64,000 nucleotides of DNA from Rosenbergiella epipactidis. GTDB lineage: Bacteria > Pseudomonadota > Gammaproteobacteria > Enterobacterales > Enterobacteriaceae. The stretch lies in contig NZ_JABBFQ010000005.1 of NCBI RefSeq assembly GCF_018494055.1, positions 156,071-220,070 of the forward strand, written 5' to 3'. Below, one piece after another: positions 1-8,029 of this stretch (its first letter is position 1; the number at the start of each line of letters is the position of its first letter). Made by a program: the position numbers and the translations under genes. The notes below the pieces were generated by a model. That model made no database searches, was not told the DNA's origin, and was given only the letters and a program-made list of their open reading frames with translations.

Positions 1-195
1 TTTGAATGGCCGTAGTACACTCAAGTTGTACAATCGTTTCCCACATATAAGAAAGAAAATATGGTTAATAACTTTTGGTCACGTGGCTACTTTGTAGATA
101 CTGTTGGGGTAAACGAGGAAATTATCAGACTGTATGTTAGGCATCAGGAGGAAACGGAACAAACACATGAACAGCAGATGGAGTTGCTTGAGTAG
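1..195 (+). pseudogene. IS200/IS605-family transposase TnpA, C-terminal fragment, frameshifted
   Basis: The first 64 bases encode a peptide ending KLYNRFPHIRKKIW. After a one-base shift the reading continues as NNFWSRGYFVDTVG and ends ELLE-stop. The block PHIRKKIW..NFWSRGYFV.TVG is typical of the C-terminal end of IS200-type Y1 (HUH) transposases, which move single-stranded DNA by hairpin recognition. The two halves lie in different frames (bases 2-64, then 61-195), so one base appears to be missing around 61-66. The 5' part of the gene lies outside the window. The fragment is probably an inactive IS remnant, unless the missing base is an assembly error. Confidence 0.75.
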
Positions 196-209
196 TAAGC
201 GGAATGTGA

Positions 210-235
210 TAATAGCCCTCTGTAAGGGGCTATTA
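210..235. repeat. Hairpin after the IS200-like transposase (putative right-end element)
   Basis: TAATAGCCC and GGGCTATTA form a perfect 9-bp stem with an 8-base loop, 14 bases after the transposase stop. IS200-type elements carry subterminal hairpins near their ends that TnpA recognises, so this is probably the right-end hairpin. It could also act as a transcription terminator. Confidence 0.5.
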
Positions 236-280
236 CTATAAATAAAATATCCATAGCCCTTTTATTTTATGTCAGGGCGT

Positions 281-309
281 GAATAAACCATATGTGATTT
301 GGTTTATTC
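281..309 (-). terminator. Hairpin downstream of the MBL-fold gene
   Basis: GAATAAACC and GGTTTATTC form a perfect 9-bp stem around an 11-base loop, 20 bases beyond the stop codon of the minus-strand MBL-fold gene. There is no clear T tract, so a terminator role is only inferred. Confidence 0.35.
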
Positions 310-328
310 CATCAAATAATTATTTAAA

Positions 329-1186
329 TCACAGTGATGACTTTAACTCCCTTAAGCTTTCAGGCCAATCACCAGCCCATTCATACTTATCCTTCAATAT
401 TCTAGCGCTATATTCTAAGCAAATTCTTATTGGTAGGCCAGGGTAAATTCTATCCATTTCATTTATTACATCTTTACTATTATTAGTTTCTTTTAGTACT
501 TTAAGGAAATCATTTATATAAGTGCGAGTGAAAGATATGGAGGCAGGGCTGAATGATGAGTTAACTCTAGCGTGACCAGGGATGATAATTTTTGCTTTTA
601 ATTTTTCTAAATCATCTAAGCTCTTCATCCATTTATTTATTCTTTCAGGTGTTCTCATGTCAGCGATCCAGACGTGCACATCGGAAAAGATAACATCTGA
701 AGCAATTAAAGTACTTATTGATGGGATCCAAAGTGGTGTTATTTCTATGCAATCACCCCCCATCGGGTCTAAAATTATAATTTCCTCCCCCTCTAGCTGT
801 AATGTCTTTTCCTTTATCTCATTTATTTCGAATTTGTTTTTTGCTCCATTTTCTTTTAAAGTATCAATGCCCCAGTATTTTATTTTAAAGTCATATGCTT
901 GATTTATATCATTAGCTATTTCTTTATAAGAAATAACTTTGGCATCAGGGTATTTCGCCTTAATCACCTCTAATCCTAAATAATGATCTGGGTGTAAATG
1001 AGTGATGAATATACTTGTTATATTTTTTTTTGACTCAATTATTTCAGCTAGTAATCGATGAGCATTTGAGAGCGTAAATTGTGCATCAACCAAAATAGCA
1101 TCATTTTCGCCCATAATTAGTGTTGATGTTACTCCGAAACCATTATGCTCATCACTTGCTATGAATGTCTTTGTAGATAAGGTCAT
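329..1186 (-). CDS. MBL-fold metallohydrolase
   Basis: This 285-residue protein has the metallo-beta-lactamase fold metal motif HLHPDH (HxHxDH) near residue 64. Further candidate ligands are the D of IIILDP..GD, the D of ASDVIFSD and the H of IIPGHARV. No signal peptide is seen, so it is probably a cytoplasmic zinc hydrolase. The substrate cannot be deduced from the sequence; the superfamily includes lactonases, thioesterases and nucleases. The start ATG has AAGGA eight bases upstream. The gene is distinctly AT-rich compared with the core genes and lies beside an IS remnant, which suggests horizontal acquisition. Confidence 0.8.
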   Translation of the reverse strand: MTLSTKTFIASDEHNGFGVTSTLIMGENDAILVDAQFTLSNAHRLLAEIIESKKNITSIFITHLHPDHYLGLEVIKAKYPDAKVISYKEIANDINQAYDFKIKYWGIDTLKENGAKNKFEINEIKEKTLQLEGEEIIILDPMGGDCIEITPLWIPSISTLIASDVIFSDVHVWIADMRTPERINKWMKSLDDLEKLKAKIIIPGHARVNSSFSPASISFTRTYINDFLKVLKETNNSKDVINEMDRIYPGLPIRICLEYSARILKDKYEWAGDWPESLRELKSSL

Positions 1187-1372
1187 ATTTAATCCTTTTT
1201 TTCTGAAATGGTGAAGTTAACAAATACATCAATATAGATATTTTCCTTTTCCAAAAGATGCTTTTTTTTGAATTTATTTTGTGATTTTTTTAATATGTTT
1301 CTTTGTGAGTTTTTCGCATTTTTTTGTTTTGAAAAATACAGGATTTAATATTAAAATCCTGTATTTAAATAA

Positions 1373-1879
1373 TTATTTGTTGTCGAAATAATTGTCAGGA
1401 AGTTGGCCTGGAGGTACGCAAATAACTGAGTCGTTATCAATGCCTTCATTTTTCATATAAGTAACTTTTGCAAATTCTGGGATGACTACATAAGGGTATG
1501 CAGGCCCTTCATCGCGAAATTTATTCATATCGTCAATGAAATCATTCTGATAGCAAATAGTTTTTTCTGGGTGTTGTCCTTTTCCTGCTATCCATTGAGG
1601 GAAGAAAATGGTCCCGTGAATAATTTTACGTTTTAAATCAAATAGCAAACTAACGCATGTCCCTGTTGGCTCATGCCAATCCACTTTGTAAATGCCGGGG
1701 GCAAATTGTACTGCATTCATCTTTTGATTAGTTACCCATCTACCGCCGACTAACCCCTGATGAATGCGATAATCACAGGTGTTATCATTTCGTGCATACC
1801 ATTCATATTTCCATCCATTATCGTATGTATATACAAAATGGGTACCGACAAATTCCGATAAGTCTTTTGATTTATTCAT
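1373..1879 (-). CDS. padC: Phenolic acid decarboxylase
   Basis: This protein of about 168 residues matches the PadC family along its whole length. Motifs include FVGTHFVYTYDNGW near the N-terminus, DYRIHQGLVGGRW, VDWHEPTGT and HGTIFFPQW. The family decarboxylates ferulic, p-coumaric and caffeic acids to 4-vinyl derivatives, detoxifying plant phenolics. The Tyr pair in VYTYDNGW, the Arg of DYRIH and the Glu of HEPTGT correspond to residues known in the active site. I chose the ATG at 1879 because GGA lies 8-9 bases upstream; a TTG 18 bases earlier has no good ribosome binding site. No padR regulator is adjacent. The AT-rich composition suggests transfer. Confidence 0.92.
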   Translation of the reverse strand: MNKSKDLSEFVGTHFVYTYDNGWKYEWYARNDNTCDYRIHQGLVGGRWVTNQKMNAVQFAPGIYKVDWHEPTGTCVSLLFDLKRKIIHGTIFFPQWIAGKGQHPEKTICYQNDFIDDMNKFRDEGPAYPYVVIPEFAKVTYMKNEGIDNDSVICVPPGQLPDNYFDNK

Positions 1880-2084
1880 TTTTTTTCCAAAAAACAAGCT
1901 GTTGAAGAAAAGTTCATGAATTATCTTATTGCATTATTGAGTTAATTTAAATAGCTAATAGTGCTTAGTATTTAAACATTTACTTCTTAGTGCTTTTTAT
2001 GAAAAGCAGCTCTATTTTACATAAGAGTGCTGTTGCGCACCGTATGAATAAACCCCAGTGAAAACTGGATTTCTAGCTAGTTTT

Positions 2085-2366
2085 TTATTTATCACCGTAA
2101 TAGTAGCGAGCAGCATAGATGATTACTTCACCATTTTCGATGGAGTAAACTAAACGATGGGTCTGGTCTATACGCCGCGAATAGAGGGCTGGATCTTTAT
2201 GGTGCCTTAATCTTTCAGGCTTTCCTATGCCATTTAAAGGGTCTGATTCTATGTCTTGGAGTAGTTGCCTGACACGCTCAAACTTTTTTTTGTCAGTATC
2301 TCGCCAGTAGTTGACATCATCAGCGCTATTTTTAGTGAACTTAATATTCCACTTTGACAAATTCAC
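2085..2366 (-). CDS. yoeB: Txe/YoeB-family toxin (mRNA interferase)
   Basis: This protein of about 93 residues has the YoeB pattern: YWRDTDKKKFERV, GIGKPERLRHHKDPALYSRRI, HRLVYSIENGEVII and a C-terminal ARYYYG. YoeB toxins bind the ribosomal A site and cleave mRNA. The C-terminal His-Tyr of classic YoeB is Tyr-Tyr here. The likely start is GTG, with GGAG 4 bases upstream; a TTG two codons later is also possible. The gene overlaps the end of the antitoxin gene by 26 bases, the usual coupled arrangement. Confidence 0.9.
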   Translation of the reverse strand: MNLSKWNIKFTKNSADDVNYWRDTDKKKFERVRQLLQDIESDPLNGIGKPERLRHHKDPALYSRRIDQTHRLVYSIENGEVIIYAARYYYGDK

Positions 2367-2586
2367 CGAGCTCCGCCTGTTTCATTGCTTCATTGATATG
2401 ATCTGCGTTAATTGGATTACTGAATAAATAAATTGTTTCTATTAAGGCTTCGTATTCAGCAGCATCAATCATGACAATATCAGGGGCATCACGGCGCATT
2501 ACGCGTACTGGTTCTGCATCATCGGTAACGCGCTTCATTGTATCTGCGAAGTGCTTACGAGCATCCGTAAAAGTGATTGCTTGCAT
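2341..2586 (-). CDS. yefM: YefM/Phd-family antitoxin
   Basis: This 81-residue protein starts MQAITFTDARKHFADTM, the YefM/Phd DNA-binding N-terminus. It contains RRDAPDIVMIDAAEYEAL and ends in an acidic helix expected to bind YoeB. YefM neutralises the toxin and represses its own operon with the toxin as co-repressor. It precedes and overlaps yoeB. The promoter region carries an operator-like inverted repeat with TGTAC/GTACA half sites. Confidence 0.92.
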   Translation of the reverse strand: MQAITFTDARKHFADTMKRVTDDAEPVRVMRRDAPDIVMIDAAEYEALIETIYLFSNPINADHINEAMKQAELGEFVKVEY

Positions 2587-2625
2587 ATTGAGTGTTCCTC
2601 TATGTTTGAAATACAGAATAATACA

Positions 2626-2643
2626 TGTACGTTATCAGGTACA
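2626..2643. promoter_or_regulatory. Putative YefM operator
   Basis: TGTAC and GTACA are separated by 8 bases, about 40 bases upstream of the yefM start. TGTACA-type half sites are known YefM-YoeB operators in E. coli. Function here is inferred from motif and position. Confidence 0.5.
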
Positions 2644-2768
2644 ATAATTTACTCATAAACCAGTTTCGTGTGTTTTAGAGAGGCTTATGATGAATGCAAC
2701 TAGTGCTATTCCATGCTACTTGCATGTTATTATATGCCTCCTTGAATCGTTAATTTATTCGGAGAGTT

Positions 2769-2978
2769 ATGTTGAATTGCACGAATTGTACTAAGCCTCT
2801 CAACATCTCTATTAGGAGTGATGACGGTACCTTAAAATCATGCCCAAGATGTTCTCAAACACATGGTTCAATGCATGTTTTTAGGAAGTATCCAGAGAAA
2901 TTTGATACTAGGGGTCAGTTTGGATATCGAAAATTATTGTACGTTAAGGTGGTTTTTTGTACCTCTGAGCTGTGGTAG
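2769..2978 (+). CDS. Small zinc-ribbon protein, truncated by a Tn3-type element
   Basis: The native part (about residues 1-47) has two CxxC pairs, CTNC at 4-7 and CPRC at 25-28, as in a zinc ribbon. A ribosome binding site (GGAGAG) precedes the ATG. From about residue 48 the reading frame runs into the left terminal inverted repeat of the Tn3-family derivative, so the last 22 residues ([15 protein letters not shown] onwards) come from transposon DNA. The normal C-terminus is lost. Function is unknown, and the product may or may not be stable. Confidence 0.55.
   Translation: MLNCTNCTKPLNISIRSDDGTLKSCPRCSQTHGSMHVFRKYPEKFDTRGQFGYRKLLYVKVVFCTSELW
2911..2948 (+). repeat. Left 38-bp terminal inverted repeat of the Tn3-type element
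   Basis: It starts GGGGTCAGTT and ends GTACGTTAAG. It is the exact reverse complement of the copy at the other end of the element. It lies inside the zinc-ribbon gene. Confidence 0.9.
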
Positions 2979-3055
2979 AGCACAGGCAGCTTTGAGCGAT
3001 AAGCAGACATTTGCATTTTCGCTCATGCATCGATAAATGAAATAAGGTTTCCGGA

Positions 3056-3820
3056 TTACATAAAAAGAGCCCGGTGTAATCGGACAATATAATCTGCAGT
3101 CGGATTGGATCGTTTATCACCCATTCGCTCCTGAATTGCCTGAACAGCAATATCCCGACGGGCAGGCAGTCGTGATTGTTCCGTTAGGGCAAGTGCAGAC
3201 TTCATTTCAGCATAAGTGAGATCTGTACAGTAACACGGTGCGCCCGGCTGTTGCCGCCACGACTCCTCAAGCGTACCCGCATCGAAGGCGTCAACTCCTG
3301 TTTCACTGACAAGGCGCATTACCACTTTCTTGTGTTCTTCGATATTCCCCGCGACAGGAATTGAAATACGTCCCACCGCACCCTCTGTTGTACCTTTATT
3401 CGCAAGGGAATCTGAACCTATTGCATTCCACGCCTTTACCAGAGGACGGTTAAGGAGCTGTGCCACCCACAGGCTTTCGACCTGACCATCTGAAAACGTA
3501 TCAATGTTGTCGTCGCGATGGGGATAATAGTTCGACGTATCAGCAACGATAACATCCCAGGATAATTTCCGTACCAGAGACGCTATATCCACAAGCTTTG
3601 CCATAGGTATGGACAGGATGACAACTTGTGCATCCTGCATGGCACTTGCTGCATCGGCTGCTTCGGCTCCCGTTGCAAGCACGTCGGGGGCTATCGTTTC
3701 AGGCCCACGTGAATTTGCGACCTTAACGGAGTGACCAGCAGATGCAAGGCTGCGGGCAAGCGTTTTACCTATATGACCGGTCCCCAAAACAGCAATCCGG
3801 TACTTTTCATGATTAATCAT
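3056..3820 (-). CDS. NADP-dependent oxidoreductase, F420-reductase-like
   Basis: This 254-residue protein has an N-terminal Rossmann nucleotide-binding motif, VLGTGHIGKTLA, followed by KVANSRGPET. It also has DTSNYYPHRDD, NRPLVKAWNAIGSDSL, IPVAGN and EESWRQQPGAP. These match the coenzyme F420-dependent NADP reductase-like family. In bacteria without F420, members are probably NADP(H)-dependent reductases of unknown substrate. The start ATG overlaps the previous stop (ATGA), so it is translationally coupled to the upstream regulator-reductase fusion. The two reductases are clear paralogues. Both are cargo of the Tn3-type element. Confidence 0.82.
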   Translation of the reverse strand: MINHEKYRIAVLGTGHIGKTLARSLASAGHSVKVANSRGPETIAPDVLATGAEAADAASAMQDAQVVILSIPMAKLVDIASLVRKLSWDVIVADTSNYYPHRDDNIDTFSDGQVESLWVAQLLNRPLVKAWNAIGSDSLANKGTTEGAVGRISIPVAGNIEEHKKVVMRLVSETGVDAFDAGTLEESWRQQPGAPCYCTDLTYAEMKSALALTEQSRLPARRDIAVQAIQERMGDKRSNPTADYIVRLHRALFM

Positions 3821-5031
3821 AATGTTCCCTTTTTGACTGGGGCCGTTACTGCGCGATTACGTTTGATGATGACATCATGGGTGAGCTGATCGCCTGCGGA
3901 CATGAACTCTTTGATCAACGCATCTCTGTTCAGTGGTGCGCGGGTTTTATCCGCTGACTGGAGGGCAGCTTCAAGCTCTTCAGCATTTAGTTCTGTGCAA
4001 TAGGCTGGCGTACCGGGCTGTTGTCGCCATGATTCGCTGAGCGTACCGGCGTCAACTGCATCGAAACCTGTCTGCCTGACCAGTTCCATCACAACAGATT
4101 TTGCAGCCGGTGCATCACCTGCAACCGGGATCGCAATACGGGACGGTGAACCGACAGCTAACCCTTTCTCTTTCAGCGTCTCGGCCAGAACGGCGTTCCA
4201 GGCTTTTATAAGAGGACGCCTGACAATTTCACTGGCGTAAACACTTTCAGGTTTGCCTTCACGGATTTCACGAATATCTCCGTCGCGGAAGGGGTAGTAA
4301 TTAGACGTATCAATGACAATCACGTTGTCCGGGATATCGCGCTGGAGTTCAGTAAGTTCAGCATGCTTGTCAAAGGGTATGGAAAGGATGATAACGTCTA
4401 CATCGCGAACGGCCTCCTGGCGCTCAACTGCCACTGCCCCGACCTTTTGCGCCAGCTCTGCAATTGTTTCCGGGCCTCTTGAGTTCGCCAGTTTGACGGT
4501 GTGACCTTGCCCGGAGAGCTTATGTGCCAGCGTTGAACCAATATTTCCTGCGCCAATAATGCCTATTTTCATACCAGTACCTTTTGTCTGAGTGGAAGAG
4601 GTTCGATTATCAGCAGGATGAGCAAAGCCATTCAGGGTATCCCTTAACTCCTCGAGCTTTACATCCGATAACTGACAGGCTGATTTGATTCTTTCGGTTA
4701 CTTGCCACAACTCTTTTTGCAACGCGTGTCCGTTATCCGTAAGGGTAATGAGAACCCGCCTTTCATCGGTACGGTCACGCGTTCGGATTATGCGACCAGC
4801 AGATTCAAGCCGTTTGAGAAGGGGTGTAATTGTACCGGTATCCATACCGAGTTTATGACCAATATCCCCCACACTGCGTGGTGTGCCGTTATACAACTCC
4901 AGCATGACCAGATACTGCGGAAAAGTGAGCCCCAGTGGGTCCAGGAACGGCTTATGTAACCGGTTCATGCGGTTCGCTGCACCATAGAGTGCAAAAGAAA
5001 GCTGTGTCCCTATTTCCTGTCGCGACTGCAT
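3817..5031 (-). CDS. MarR/OhrR-type regulator fused to an NADP-dependent oxidoreductase
   Basis: Residues 1 to about 138 form a MarR winged-helix domain close to OhrR, with LGLTFPQYLVMLEL, TGTITPLLKRLESAG and the wing RTDERRVLITLTDNG. At the place of the OhrR peroxide-sensing Cys (QLCFALY in that family) this protein has Ser: QLSFALY. Residues 154-404 form a complete F420-reductase-like oxidoreductase starting MKIGIIGAGNIGSTLA. The link is a short polar stretch, DNRTSSTQTKGTG. AAAGGT precedes the internal ATG at 4572, so a free reductase might also be made. The main start has GGAG 8 bases upstream. The fused product could couple redox or ligand state to autoregulation, but that is inference. 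Confidence 0.8.
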   Translation of the reverse strand: MQSRQEIGTQLSFALYGAANRMNRLHKPFLDPLGLTFPQYLVMLELYNGTPRSVGDIGHKLGMDTGTITPLLKRLESAGRIIRTRDRTDERRVLITLTDNGHALQKELWQVTERIKSACQLSDVKLEELRDTLNGFAHPADNRTSSTQTKGTGMKIGIIGAGNIGSTLAHKLSGQGHTVKLANSRGPETIAELAQKVGAVAVERQEAVRDVDVIILSIPFDKHAELTELQRDIPDNVIVIDTSNYYPFRDGDIREIREGKPESVYASEIVRRPLIKAWNAVLAETLKEKGLAVGSPSRIAIPVAGDAPAAKSVVMELVRQTGFDAVDAGTLSESWRQQPGTPAYCTELNAEELEAALQSADKTRAPLNRDALIKEFMSAGDQLTHDVIIKRNRAVTAPVKKGTL

Positions 5032-5227
5032 ATTCGTACTCCAATAATTTATCTTGCTGCTTATTATCTGGCGCGCTAGGTAAAAGCATATAGTAATCTT
5101 TTCGTCAGTGAAAGAGTGATGAATAAGAAATTTGTGCGGTTTACAATGCCCACAAATCAGGTAAGAAAAGCCAATACCAGCGTGGTGCTATAGCTCTGTG
5201 TAAGTCGAACAGGTTCGCTTTTGGCAC

Positions 5228-5713
5228 AGACCGGCCAATACCAAGCAAAACGGACTTACCAAAGCACTGAGGGAAATTGGCCGTATTGAACGAACGCTGT
5301 TTATGCTCGACTGGTTCCGCGATCCGGCACTGCGTCGGCGGGTACAGGCGGGACTGAATAAAGGAGAAGCCCGTAACGCGCTGGCGCGTGCGGTATTCCT
5401 GCACCGCCTGGGTGAAATCCGGGACCGGAAACCGGAAAATCAGAGCTATCGCGCCAGTGGACTGACGCTGCTGACGGCAGCTATCTCGCTGTGGAATACC
5501 GTCTACATGGAAAGAGCGGTCGAGGCCTTGAAGCGTAAAGGGCTGAAGATCAACGAGCAACTGCTGTCGCATTTGTCGCCGTTGGGCTGGGAGCACATCA
5601 ATCTGACAGGCGATTATATCTGGAAAAGCAACCGGATACCGGCTTCCGGTAAGTTTCGTCGGCTGAGGCCAGCTAAAGTAGAGAGGTCAAAAAATAGCCT
5701 TAACGTACAATAA
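5228..5713 (+). pseudogene. tnpA: Tn3-family transposase TnpA, C-terminal remnant
   Basis: The frame reads [21 protein letters not shown], then [34 protein letters not shown] and [19 protein letters not shown]. This is the conserved end of Tn3-type DDE transposases, which are about 1,000 residues long. Only about 160 residues remain, without the catalytic core, so the gene is dead. The reading frame continues into the right terminal repeat and stops there. An in-frame ATG at 5303 is not a true start. Confidence 0.9.
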
Positions 5714-5736
5714 TTTTCGATATCCAAACTGACCCC
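5699..5736 (-). repeat. Right 38-bp terminal inverted repeat of the Tn3-type element
   Basis: It is the exact reverse complement of the left repeat and ends ..AAACTGACCCC on the plus strand. It overlaps the last codons of the tnpA remnant, the usual layout of Tn3-family ends. Confidence 0.9.
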
Positions 5737-6134
5737 ATATAAAGCTCCAACCGGTGCCTGAAGCCGAGCTTTGGGGAAAAATGCGCAGTCGCCAGTTCCA
5801 ATCTATTTTCACTTACTGGGGCGCGGATTATATCGATCCCAATACCAATGCCAGCACCTTTGCCTATAACGTGCCGAATGGTCCGAAAACCTTGGCGTGG
5901 CGAGTAGGCTGGTCTATTCCACAACTCAGTGAATTGACACAACAGGCCGCGGCGACCAGCGATGCAGGGAAGCGCCGAGCGCTCTATGGGCAGATTCAGA
6001 CTAGCGTGATGCAAGACTCTCCCTTTGTTGTTGCCTTACAAGGCGCACAACAGGTGGGGTTACGCAGTAATATTGAGGGGGCACAGCAGAGTTTAGGGGT
6101 CAGTATGCTCTATTTTGACCAGATCGCTAAATAG
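5737..6134 (+). pseudogene. ABC transporter peptide-binding protein, C-terminal remnant
   Basis: Directly after the transposon end an open frame reads KLQPVPEAELWGKMRSRQ, then FTYWGADYIDPNTNASTFAY and DSPFVVALQGAQQVGLRSN. This is the C-terminal part of family-5 (oligopeptide or dipeptide type) periplasmic binding proteins. About 130 of the usual 500 or more residues remain. The front of the gene was lost when the Tn3-type element became its neighbour. A GTG at 5754 is probably not a real start. A good terminator follows the stop, so this was once a complete transcription unit. Confidence 0.8.
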
Positions 6135-6144
6135 CGAAGTGAAT

Positions 6145-6173
6145 AGGGGGTAGCGTCGACCCTACCCCCTTTC
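6145..6173 (+). terminator. Rho-independent terminator after the binding-protein remnant
   Basis: AGGGGGTAG and CTACCCCCT form a perfect 9-bp stem with an 8-base loop. It starts 11 bases after the stop and is followed by TTC. It lies between convergent genes and may serve both. Confidence 0.7.
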
Positions 6174-6184
6174 AAGCAGTAGCG

Positions 6185-6985
6185 TTAGCCATTACCTCTG
6201 AATTCAGGGTATAAGCTCATGCCGCCATCAATAAAGAGTGTCGAACCGTGAACGTAGTCAGACAGATCACTGGCCAGCCACACCACCGCATTCGCCACAT
6301 CCTCTGAGGCACCGATACGACCATAAGGAATTAACTCCAGCAGCTTCTTCGCCGCGTCCCCTTCGGTGTTCTCGGCATTAATTGCCGTTGCGATAGCGCC
6401 CGGGGCGATCGAGTTCACTCGAATCTGCTCTTCGCCAACCTCTTGCGCGATACTGCGCATCAGTAGATCCACCCCACCTTTTGATGCGGCATAGTTCACA
6501 TGACCCGCCCACGGGATAAGTTGGTGGACAGAGCTGACATGAATAATTTTGCCGTTCGCACGACTGACCTGGCGCTGACCTTTCTGTTTACGGAACTGTA
6601 ATAACGCCGCTTGCGCCGTCAAAAATTGGCCGGTGAGGTTAACATCGATGACCTTTTGCCAATCTTGTAGCGTCATATCACCAATTGCTGCGTCTTTTTG
6701 CAGCCCTGAGTTTGCCACCAGAATATCCAGTCCACCAAAGTGTTCCACTGCCTGAGCAATTAAGTGGTTAACATCATCTTGCGAGGAGACGTCACCTTGC
6801 ACCGCAATAGCTTGACTACCTTGTTGGCGAATTTCCTCAGCCAGCTTCTCGGCAGGCTCGGCTTGGCTATTGTAATTAATCACGACACTGGCTCCGGCGG
6901 CGGCAAGCCCTTTTGCACAGGCATAGCCTAGACCCGAACTGGCACCGGTTACGAGGGCGACTTGATGAGTTAACGATATTTGCAT
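6185..6985 (-). CDS. SDR-family dehydrogenase (glucose 1-dehydrogenase-like)
   Basis: This 266-residue classical short-chain dehydrogenase has the cofactor motif TGASSGLG at residues 13-20, NSG at 92-94 (NAG in most relatives) and DVNLTGQF near 114. The catalytic Ser is in HVSSVHQ (151-152), with Tyr165 and Lys169 in YAASKGG, and there is a C-terminal DGGMSLYPEF. The C-terminus and length resemble glucose 1-dehydrogenases, but substrate prediction within SDRs is weak. It is a single gene on the minus strand, upstream of and convergent with the binding-protein remnant. Confidence 0.82.
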   Translation of the reverse strand: MQISLTHQVALVTGASSGLGYACAKGLAAAGASVVINYNSQAEPAEKLAEEIRQQGSQAIAVQGDVSSQDDVNHLIAQAVEHFGGLDILVANSGLQKDAAIGDMTLQDWQKVIDVNLTGQFLTAQAALLQFRKQKGQRQVSRANGKIIHVSSVHQLIPWAGHVNYAASKGGVDLLMRSIAQEVGEEQIRVNSIAPGAIATAINAENTEGDAAKKLLELIPYGRIGASEDVANAVVWLASDLSDYVHGSTLFIDGGMSLYPEFRGNG

Positions 6986-7087
6986 GGTGACTCCTGAGCG
7001 AGTTTCAATAAGAGTGAAGCATGGTATTGAGTATAGGACAGGACGGGAAATTTGATCGGATTCACAAAAAACAGCGATAAAGCGACA

Positions 7088-7111
7088 GTTCCGCTCGATA
7101 AGGAGCGGAAC
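7088..7111. terminator. Hairpin between the esterase and SDR genes
   Basis: GTTCCGCTC and GAGCGGAAC form a perfect 9-bp stem with a 6-base loop, located 19 bases beyond the esterase stop on the minus strand. There is no strong T tract, so the terminator call is moderate. Confidence 0.45.
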
Positions 7112-7129
7112 ATGACTGGATGATGCTAA

Positions 7130-7999
7130 CTACTGACTCACCTTTTTAAGAGTATCCTGCAGCGAAGCACCGAACATTGCCCCATGGCTCAACCCAGAGT
7201 AATGGACGATAGAGATACCCAGACCTTGTTTTTGCCATTGAGCAACCCGTGGTGACAAATCGATGGCAGGCTGAGCCCCCGCTCTCGCCGGCTGTGAGGA
7301 TCCCACCATCAACGTGAGAGTAGCCGGATTCACCGTTTGCGCTTGAATATCATCGACTAAAAATTGATACCCCTGACCCAACGATGGGCTAGCGGCAAAG
7401 TAGTGACTAAATCGGCTGGAGTGCAGATAAGTATCCATGACAAAAAGCCCCCCAAAGGAGTGTCCCCATAATGATCGTTTTGCCTGATCGATCGGTAGAG
7501 ACGCTTCGCTCTGCGGGATGATTTTCTGTTCGAGTAAGGCGCGGAAAATCGCACTGCCGCCGCCCACTCGTCCACGGCCTAGCATCGAGTTCCCCTCAGT
7601 AGTGCTTCGGGCGACAGGGGTATAATCGAATGACCGCGCTTTCAGGTCAAAAGGCAGTGGCGTATCGTAGCCAACAAACACCAGTACCGCTGGGTTTTTC
7701 TCGCTGATGCCCTGAAGCTGCGACTCATTGAGACGACTCAGGCTCGAGTTACCGTCCAACAGATACAGAATCGGGTACCCCTGTGCAGGGGCCGGTTTCT
7801 TCGGTACCGCGACCCAGATTTTGTGATGCCGCTGGGTATCCACCGACTCAACTTTATAGGTCTTAAAACGGTAGAACGACGATCCCTGTTCGGCAATAGA
7901 GGGGCCTAGAGGCGTCATGTCCGGCCTTGAAAAGGCACTCGGTGAATTAACCAACATTAACAACAGTATCACCACCGCTTTTCGATAAAAACCTACCAT
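7130..7999 (-). CDS. Periplasmic alpha/beta hydrolase, IroE/siderophore-esterase-like
   Basis: This 289-residue protein has an N-terminal signal peptide (FYRKAVVILLLMLVNSPSAFS). The fold is an esterase-D/Fes-type alpha/beta hydrolase: PILYLLDGNSSL, the nucleophile elbow GHSFGG (Ser181) and a C-terminal catalytic His in SGLSHGAMFG (His272). IroE-type enzymes act in the periplasm and hydrolyse trilactone siderophores such as enterobactin or salmochelin. The gene lies 30 bases downstream of a fepA-like receptor on the same strand, which supports a role in catecholate siderophore use. The two are probably co-transcribed under Fur control. Confidence 0.8.
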   Translation of the reverse strand: MVGFYRKAVVILLLMLVNSPSAFSRPDMTPLGPSIAEQGSSFYRFKTYKVESVDTQRHHKIWVAVPKKPAPAQGYPILYLLDGNSSLSRLNESQLQGISEKNPAVLVFVGYDTPLPFDLKARSFDYTPVARSTTEGNSMLGRGRVGGGSAIFRALLEQKIIPQSEASLPIDQAKRSLWGHSFGGLFVMDTYLHSSRFSHYFAASPSLGQGYQFLVDDIQAQTVNPATLTLMVGSSQPARAGAQPAIDLSPRVAQWQKQGLGISIVHYSGLSHGAMFGASLQDTLKKVSQ

Positions 8000-8029
8000 G
8001 ACGTCCTCATTTTTTATTCAGCGTAAAGA

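Larger units (their letters stand above)
2911..5736. mobile_element. Tn3-family transposon derivative with oxidoreductase passenger genes
   Basis: The segment is bounded by two 38-bp sequences that are exact reverse complements. Each begins GGGGTC and ends ACGTTAAG, the pattern of Tn3-family terminal inverted repeats. Inside are two minus-strand oxidoreductase genes, one fused to a MarR-type regulator, and the last part of a Tn3-type tnpA reading into the right repeat. No resolvase is recognisable, so the element is non-autonomous and could move only if a related transposase is supplied in trans. The 5 bases flanking each end (tacta, atata) differ, so no target-site duplication is visible. 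This points to later rearrangement or a flanking deletion. Confidence 0.88.

Noticed and set aside
5141..5596. A 151-codon minus-strand open frame
   Set aside because: It lies opposite the conserved tnpA remnant and has no recognisable domain; it is a shadow frame.
2906..5741. Target-site duplication around the Tn3-type element
   Set aside because: The flanking pentamers tacta and atata do not match.
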